Assembly: GCA_964020975.1 (NCBI GenBank)
Contig: OZ026619.1
Span: 86,004,206-86,068,205 of the forward strand
DNA from: Hermodice carunculata
Taxonomy: Eukaryota; Annelida; Polychaeta; Eunicida; Amphinomidae
Length of the DNA stretch: 64,000 bases
Direction of reading: 5' to 3'
The notes beneath the pieces were generated by a model, which made no database searches, was not told the origin of the DNA, and saw nothing but the letters and a program-made list of their open reading frames with translations. This document shows, in pieces, positions 57,830 to 64,000 of this stretch (its first letter is position 1; each line of letters begins with the position of its first letter). Both the position numbers and the translations under genes were made by a program.

Positions 57830-58379
57830 TTAAATCCTGAAAATTTATCTGTTTAACCATTGTACATTGATGAAGGAAGGGTAGGGTGGCTTAAATTCTA
57901 AGAAGCTGGTTTGAGTATTTCTTAGAACATAAGAGACAAATGTAGTTTCAATGTTTTGATTAGAACTCCCCCCAAAAAATGATAGAAATTTAATTATCAA
58001 CTGCGTGACATGATGTGAATACAGGAAGATGACCTTGCATGGTCACTGGAGTTGGCTGAACAGTCTAACTGTATATGCATGACACAATTCAATGATGAAA
58101 ATATTTCATTTTGAACCCAACCTGATACCTGGCATACAATGAAAAAGTGAGGTAATAAATGTTTCCAGGCCATGCTCCCTGTGACCAGATGTGTTTGAGC
58201 TCCCCAGGGACACCATCTTGAAAAATGAAGGAGGTTGTGGCCAACCTAAGTGTATGCCCGGAAAATGATGATAAATTGAAATGTGCAAGGAACAACATTT
58301 TTGGCTTGGAGCATCAATGAAGTAGGGCCAAAGAGGACAGGCCTGGAGTTTGGTGATTTAACAGTTGAGATGCCTCAAC

Positions 58380-58610
58380 TTCTTGCCCCTTAAACCAGCC
58401 AAAACCGGCTGGTGTTCAAGTGTCATCTGCTTCAGTGTTTTCAACCAATTACAACAGTAATGAAAAACAATTTGACTGAGAATTGTAGATGAGACGTATC
58501 AAGATCACATTCCCCAGGTCAATAGCTTTCCTTGGTTTGGCTTGGACATTTAGTAGCCAACTCATGCCAAGGAAAGCTGTTGAGTCAGTGGTAAATCAAA
58601 GGGGAAAGGG
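58380..58610. mobile_element. TTAA MITE, family 1, about 231 bp
   Basis: AAACCAGCCAAAACCGGCTG, TGTCATCTGCTTCAGTGTTT, GGTCAATAGCTTTCCTTGGT and the right end CAAAGGGGAAAGGG followed by TTAA. Same orientation as 10.8 and 61.5 kb. Confidence 0.82.
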
Positions 58611-58803
58611 TTAAATGAACGGGAGAAAATTGTAAAACAAAAACCCCCAAAAATACATCGTGACTGATGGAGACAAAAAGCAGAGTGAAATTCACACAGA
58701 AGTCACGGGATCAAATTATTTTAAACAATGACCAGGACTCTAGGTAGTCACCTTTACAAATTTTTATGCATGTACCATAAGCATCCAGCCAGGTTAGCAT
58801 GTA

Positions 58804-59372
58804 CAGTCAGACCTGCCTTAATGGACCACTTGCTGAAAGTGGTCCCTAATGACAGCTTCGCCTCAAATACACCCAGGCAGAAATAAAATAGAGATTAATA
58901 CTATCCATTCTTTTTTGTGATGTACCTCTGGTGAACTTGTACGATCTCGGCAAAGGCAGACTGAGATAGTAAAATAAAATAAGATATAAAGCACGTCACA
59001 TTTTGCCAAAGACAAACAAAACAGGCCAAGTCTAATCCAAGTCGTTAACATTGTGTGTTTTCTTGGGGATGAGATTTTCTTTGTGCAAGTGTTGTTCAGA
59101 CAACTTAAACAATGCCCACATTCACTTACTATATGCATCCACCATAGCATCTGGTGGTGGAATGTTAAAAACATGAAAAGCATCCACTGCAGAGAGTTGA
59201 AGGGCGCTTAATATACGTCCGTTTATCTTAAAGGGGCGGGAGCTGGTCACATCAAGCAGGTGGTCACTTAAGACAGGTAAAATATACAGAAAAGGCCATG
59301 CGGGGAGCTGGAACTGGTCCCTTATGACAGTTGGGTGCTTAAGAGAGGTGGGTGCATGGGCAGGTTGGACTG
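58804..59372. mobile_element. TA-flanked element, CAGTCAGACC family, 569 bp
   Basis: Starts CAGTCAGACCTGCCTTAATG and, read inward from the right, CAGTCCAACCTGCCCATGC; TA on both sides. AAGTGGTCCCTAATGACAG and ACTGGTCCCTTATGACAG motifs point inward from each end. The overlapping minus-strand frames inside show no transposase domain. Confidence 0.75.
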
Positions 59373-59380
59373 TACATATG

Positions 59381-59562
59381 CAGTGGTCCCTGTCTTGAAA
59401 GACCAGCCTTAGGGATTCCCAAACGACAGTCTCCAAGATCAGATAGTCTTCCATTGGGGGGTATAAATAACCTGAAAGTAACTGAGGAAAGTATCCTCAA
59501 GAGGTGGTCTGTGAGGATGGGTGGTCTGTGGTTAGGGTGGTCTGGCAAGACAGGGATCACAG
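59381..59562 (+). mobile_element. TA-MITE, 182-bp AGACCACC family, diverged copy
   Basis: Starts CAGTGGTCCCTGTCTTGAAA and ends GGCAAGACAGGGATCACAG. Exactly 182 bp, as in the copies at 30.8 and 32.1 kb, but much more diverged. It begins nine bases after the 569-bp element. Confidence 0.72.
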
Positions 59563-59897
59563 CAATGCAAAATCCTCCCAAAGCTGGACACCCGTATGAT
59601 CAAAGAAAAGTGTTTGAATCTGAGATCATATGGTATTCAGGAAGAAAATTAGGTCTGTGAAAGGGCATTCAGCTCACAGAGGTGTTCAGCTTATGGTGAT
59701 GTTTGGCAAGGGTGTTCTTACTTGCACCTATTGTGGAAAATCTCAATGCTTCAGAAACTAACATGTCTATGCCTCTTTTGATTGAACTAATTGTTTTGAA
59801 AGGTTAAATATTTAAACTGTACCTTATGCAGACGTGAGCTGGTAACTTCACAATCTGTGACTGTTAACCTCTCAAGATAGTCAAAGTTAAAGTTCCC

Positions 59898-60149
59898 TTA
59901 ATCCTACCCGCTTTGAATTAAGACTGACTCTAAAACTGTGTCAATAACTTTTCTGAACATGGGTTGAGCACTAAGTGTACCACTCATGTTAAGGAAAGCT
60001 GTTGACCTTTGGCAAGATATCTTTAATGGGTCTAATGTGCAATTCTCATGCAAATTGTTTTCATTATTGTTGAAATTAGTCAAAGACATTGGAGCAGAAG
60101 ACATTTGACCCCAGCTGGTTTGAGCCAGTTTTAAGCGGGGAAGGGTGAA
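59898..60149. mobile_element. TTAA MITE, family 1, about 250 bp
   Basis: TTTGAATTAAGACTGACTC, CATGTTAAGGAAAGCTGTTG, TTGTTGAAATTAGTCAAAGA and AGCGGGGAAGGG. Ends are worn (TGAA in place of TTAA). Confidence 0.7.
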
Positions 60150-60334
60150 ACACGTGCAGTATTTGTTGAGTACAGTCACATGGGAAAAGTGACATTCTCT
60201 TAACAATTTGAAGCTTGTTTTGGATGCAGCATATTATCACACTGAGATATCTAGACAATGTGGGCTCTATGTTGTGTATGGGTACACAAGTGGTTGTTCA
60301 TCTGCTTGCCAACTTTTGTGTCATGTCAAATAAC

Positions 60335-60339
<5 letters not shown>

Positions 60340-60394
<55 letters not shown>

Positions 60395-60567
60395 AGTGGT
60401 ACCTGTTGTATGTGGCCACTCGTTCTGCCAAGAAAAAGTGGCCACATACAGCAGGTGACCTGTCACTGCAGGTGGCTTTACAAAGAAATTGATTCTTGTG
60501 TCCCAGCAAGGTGACCACAAAAAGCAGTGTGGCTGCTCACAGCAGTGGCTGCATACAGCAGGTACCA

Positions 60568-60632
<65 letters not shown>
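60340..60632. repeat. (TA)n microsatellite split by a MITE
   Basis: TA runs at 60340-60391 and 60571-60632 flank the MITE directly, so one long TA tract was split by the insertion or extended afterwards on both sides. Confidence 0.95.
60394..60570. mobile_element. TA-MITE, AGTGGTACCTG family, 177 bp
   Basis: Starts TAGTGGTACCTGTTGTATG and, read inward from the right, CAGTGGTACCTGCTGTATGC. GTGGCCAC and CATACAGCAGGT motifs repeat inside in both directions. Flanked on both sides by TA repeats. Confidence 0.88.
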
Positions 60633-60636
<4 letters not shown>

Positions 60637-61010
60637 TATAACTTTATTTTGAGAGGGTAGCCCAGTTAGTACATGGAGGTATTAATCTTCCCTGTGGCCC
60701 TGTTAGTACAGACAGGTAAATACATCTAGATAAATGACATACAGAAATTATAGGTAGATACACAATGTCCATCATATGTTAAAGATTATGTACAATATGG
60801 GCTGTGAGTTTTCTTTTAAATGTTGCCAAACTACTTGGGTCCTTCACTGGTGCTGGATGTCTCTGAGAAATTTACTGTTTGACAAGAAAACTGCTCTGTT
60901 TTATTGAAGGACGGTCGTTACTTTCGTTTTAGCTGGATTCAATTAAGCTGAATCTTGCATGAGGCTGATTGAATACATCCTTGACTTGCCTTGTATAATG
61001 GAGGAAGAAA
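60633..61010 (-). mobile_element. Possible retroposon 3' end, minus strand
   Basis: Read on the minus strand it ends GGCTACCCTCTCAAAATAAA, GTTATATAA and then the TA tract. A polyadenylation-like AATAAA followed by a simple-repeat tail is usual for several LINE and SINE groups. The 5' limit is uncertain and no reverse transcriptase frame was seen. Confidence 0.4.
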
Positions 61011-61144
61011 TCCAGAGAAGAAAAATTGGACTGTACTTTTGTTGGTTTACTTTGTCGTAATAATTATGGCACAACTAGAATTCATAACCTATGCATAATG
61101 GTGCCATGAAATTCAAGTGAAACTGAAATAAAGTCACCATATTT

Positions 61145-61375
61145 ACCCAAATGAACATCCAAAATGTTATCCCTGATGAGCATATAGAGTATTATCCCCA
61201 ATGAGCATCAGAAGTGTTATCCCCAATGAGCATCTTGAGTGTTATCCCCAATGAGTATCAGGAGCATTATTTCACTAGTGAGCACCTGAAATATGTTATC
61301 CCTTATAAGAGTGCAGAATGTTGTCCCTTACAAAGAGCATTTACATAGAGTCTTATCCCTAATGAGCATCCGGAG
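61145..61375. repeat. 25-bp minisatellite
   Basis: Units read TTATCCCCAATGAGCATCAG plus about five bases; TATCCCC starts at 61193, 61218 and 61243. About nine variable units end in a T-run. Confidence 0.9.
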
Positions 61376-61504
61376 TTTTTTTTTTTAAATTGAAGTGAAT
61401 CCTTTAGTTATGGACCTATAATTTGAAAGATTACATGTTTCTTGAGCTAAAATGAACCATGAACACAAAAACATTGTAAATTTAAAATCTACATATCACA
61501 TTAA

Positions 61505-61736
61505 CCCTTTCCCCCTCAAACCGACGAAAAACGGCTGGTGGTCAAATGTCATCTGCTTCAGTGTTTTCAACTAATTTCAACAGTTATGAAAAACAATTTG
61601 ACTGAGAAATGTACATGAGACTTATCAAGATCACATGCCCCAGGTCAACAGCTTTCCTTGGCATGGATTGGGCACTTAGTGCCCAACCCATGCCAAGGAA
61701 AGCTGTTGACTCAGTCTTAATTCAAGGGGGGAAGGG
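61505..61736. mobile_element. TTAA MITE, family 1, full-length, 232 bp
   Basis: Perfect TTAA on both sides (61501-61504, 61737-61740). Starts CCCTTTCCCCCTCAAACCGA and ends TTCAAGGGGGGAAGGG. The 65-nt palindrome (61645-61709) has one mismatch. The best reference copy in the window. Confidence 0.93.
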
Positions 61737-61744
61737 TTAATGTG

Positions 61745-62315
61745 AATGTTCTCTGAGGCAGAAAGGAAAGGGGAGTGCTTGAGGGGGGCAAGGTTGCTGA
61801 TGAGGAATAATACGGCAAAGAGAAACCAAAATCTTTTTCCAGGTGAAAAAAAAGGCAAAAACAGGAGCACTTAGTATTTTGAAGCCAGATCACAATTGTG
61901 CAATGAAGACTGAACCCCCACTTCAGAGGTGCCAGCCTTTTTGACAATTCATCTTGAGTTAGCGCCAAGAAAAACGGGGCTGTATCTGCGGTTGATACAG
62001 ATCCATGAGCCCAGCAAGGCATATATAATTCCGCAGACAGTCTATATATGATGGATGGCATCTCAAGTCAAGTCTTTCCTTGTTAGCAGCGATATCAGTG
62101 CGTGGTACGGTGGAAGCATTCTCAGTTTTGACAGCCGTTTGTCTCCGGCAGAGCCTGCTTGACTTGGTGATGTCTAAAACTCCACGTAAATATTCCTTGC
62201 ACAGTTGCACTTGATTAATCAGATAAAACAAGTCGTGATTCTGTTCACTGTTACAGAAATAATAAGGGTCGCATCTGACTCCTGCATAAACAAGTTATTT
62301 CAGGTAGTGGCCATG
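61745..62315. other. Unrecognised non-coding stretch
   Basis: Overlapping 64-114-codon minus-strand frames lack domains. No repeat ends. Confidence 0.3.
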
Positions 62316-62322
62316 TGATTAA

Positions 62323-62693
62323 CCCTTTCCTTGTCAGAATAAGACTGAGTCATTGACTTTCCCTGGTGTGGGTTGGGCACATTTTCTCTTTTAACCCTTG
62401 CCAAGGAAAGCTGTTGACCTGGTTGGGTCGTGCAATCATGATGGGTCTGATCTAGAAATCTCAGTGGAAATGTTTTCTACTAAATTATTGTATTTGTGTC
62501 TTTTTGTCCAGAACCACTTCCTAGTGGTCATTACCCTGTTCCACAGTCCGAACTCTTTACTCTCCATGAGCTAACCTGTCAATGTCTAACCTATATGCAT
62601 AAGGAAGTACTATCGTCCATGTATAATTTAAAGACATGGAAAGCAAACAGCAGTTTACATCCAGCACTGGTAGGTGATTTGAGGTGTGAAGGG
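62323..62693. mobile_element. TTAA-bounded element, family 1 with foreign body
   Basis: TTAA at 62319-62322 and 62694-62697. The left 140 bp follow family 1 (CCCTTTCCTTGTCAGAATAA, GCCAAGGAAAGCTGTTGACC). The right end GAGGTGTGAAGGG fits a family end. The middle (about 62470-62670) is unlike other copies, so either an insertion or a chimera. Confidence 0.5.
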
Positions 62694-62699
62694 TTAATC

Positions 62700-63495
62700 A
62701 TTGTAACAGAGGACCACACACCATTGTTTTGTCTCTTCTATGAGAGAGAGCATAGGGTTCACTTGCTTTTTGCTCTGGTCTGTGCCTGACATCACATGGA
62801 TCATGGACACAATCATGTGGGTATGCCATGCAGAAATCCGAAGCTTGGCATCGTCTTATAGAAGAATAAAAGGTTCTACTTCCAGTCTGAACTTTGCCAC
62901 AAGTGATATTGAGAAAAGGTCTTTTTTCACTTAAACGGAAGCATCCAAAGTGTCCTTTGCAAATCAATATTCCAGAGAATACGAGGCTTTAGAATCGGAC
63001 ATTACCGACTTTTATGCTCCTGTCATTTTGCTGTGTATATATAACATTGGCTGGCCGTGGGGGAGTCCTCTTCATCACCCGACCATCATGTTGATCAGGC
63101 CCAAAATGGATTACCATCCATCACTTGCAATTGCATACATCACCAACAGATTAGCTACCTCTTTGCTCAAGCCCTTGCAACCTGTTTGATGTCCTGGATA
63201 GCATCACCAGGTTCCACTCTACAATTTAATTGCCTTATTCCGGCGGAGGTCTGCATGTGTCATTGGAGATAGCCATGTCGATTGCCATATGCCTGGAGGG
63301 ACTGCTTCACCCTGTATCATTAATGCGTTCAACTTTTAAGATGTATGTTGTTATGAGGTGGCAAATAATCTTTCAGATACATGTGTACGCATGAAATCTA
63401 TGAATGAGCAAAAAACTACATTATAACGATAATTTGTACATTGTAACCATAATGAAGGGTACACCTAGCTGTGTTTTGTAGCATGTTCAGGCATA
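62700..63495. other. Unrecognised non-coding stretch
   Basis: No domain-bearing frame and no element recognised. Confidence 0.3.
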
Positions 63496-63499
63496 ATCA

Positions 63500-63609
63500 C
63501 CACAGTCTACAGATACAATATACAGTTCTCCACTAGAGAAATTTGATTTGCTTCTTAGCAAATCAAATTTCTCCAGTAGAGATCTGTATATTGTATCTGT
63601 GGACTCTGG
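63500..63609. repeat. Long hairpin, 48-52-bp arms, 6-nt loop
   Basis: 63504-63551 pairs with 63558-63605 with four mismatches in 48. Arms include ACAGATACAATATACAG and GAGAAATTTGATTTGC; the loop is TTCTTA. One more mismatch extends pairing to 63500-63609. Small foldback element or hairpin RNA source. Confidence 0.9.
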
Positions 63610-63611
63610 TA

Positions 63612-64000
63612 ATAGCTTGTCAGCAAATTAGTCTGTGTGCCCAGAAAATTTAAAAGATTGCCGTTTCAATATTTATTTAACTCCAGCAACAAAATTTTTT
63701 ATTGAACTGTTCAAAAGGGACACAAACAATTGGGTTTGCCGCAAACCTATCAATAAAGTTGGAATGACACCTCTATTTTTAACAGTTTTCAAGATTTTAA
63801 CTTTATGTATCCGCCTAATTTCAATAAATCAAACTGCCAGAACTTTGATTCATGGTTCATTGGATGCCAGCTATCTCACATACTGATTAATTGAATAGCA
63901 CCTCCATCTGTAACAGTTTTGAAGTTGAATATTCAGGATTTAAATTTTGTGAATTTGATTGATTTGTATAAATTTGAATACAATATTGGGTCATACTTCA
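63612..64000. other. Unrecognised non-coding stretch
   Basis: An 83-codon plus-strand frame at 63635-63886 has no domain I recognise. Confidence 0.3.

Overview
The window is AT-rich, intron- or intergenic-like DNA from an animal nuclear genome. There are no operons, rRNA or tRNA genes, no reading frame above about 190 codons, and no multi-exon gene that I can assemble. The repeats are of kinds common in marine invertebrates: hairpin-ended elements with internal tandem units and runs of CCGTCTGTCCGTCCG, TTAA- and TA-flanked MITEs, and long pure microsatellites. A mollusc or another lophotrochozoan is my best guess. It rests on remembered repeat style and not on a diagnostic gene.

Layout. 1-8 kb: mostly unrecognised sequence, with a 43-bp minisatellite at 1.7-2.6 kb and old repeat remnants. 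8-18 kb: a minisatellite split by a pogo-like MITE, several TA- and TTAA-type MITEs including one with a perfect 65-nt palindrome, and a CAGGTGTCAACCCC minisatellite. 18-26 kb: the richest repeat block, with a Helentron-like element holding ten 145-bp units in exact register, other hairpin-ended elements, a tandem-unit family and a cluster of long inverted repeats. 26-45 kb: scattered MITEs, a 197-bp CT tract, a 33/88-bp minisatellite and further copies of the same families. 45-64 kb: more TTAA elements (some abutting), a 47-bp minisatellite, a GCAGTATTGC-rich block, a 734-bp element with long terminal inverted repeats, a THAP-type zinc-finger fragment, a MITE inside a TA microsatellite and a 48-bp-arm hairpin near the end.

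The main biology is an ecology of non-autonomous mobile elements. About 25 TTAA-flanked MITEs (piggyBac-like), about 14 TA-flanked MITEs (pogo/Tc1-like) and several Helentron-like elements are present, with repeated nesting and abutment. No transposase or helicase for any of them was found, so they must have been mobilised in trans. The only protein signals I would defend are a THAP-domain fragment at about 55.45 kb, a weak coding-like fragment on the opposite strand next to it, and one weak exon-like segment at 20.4 kb. Most open frames in the window lie in simple or tandem repeats or look like chance.
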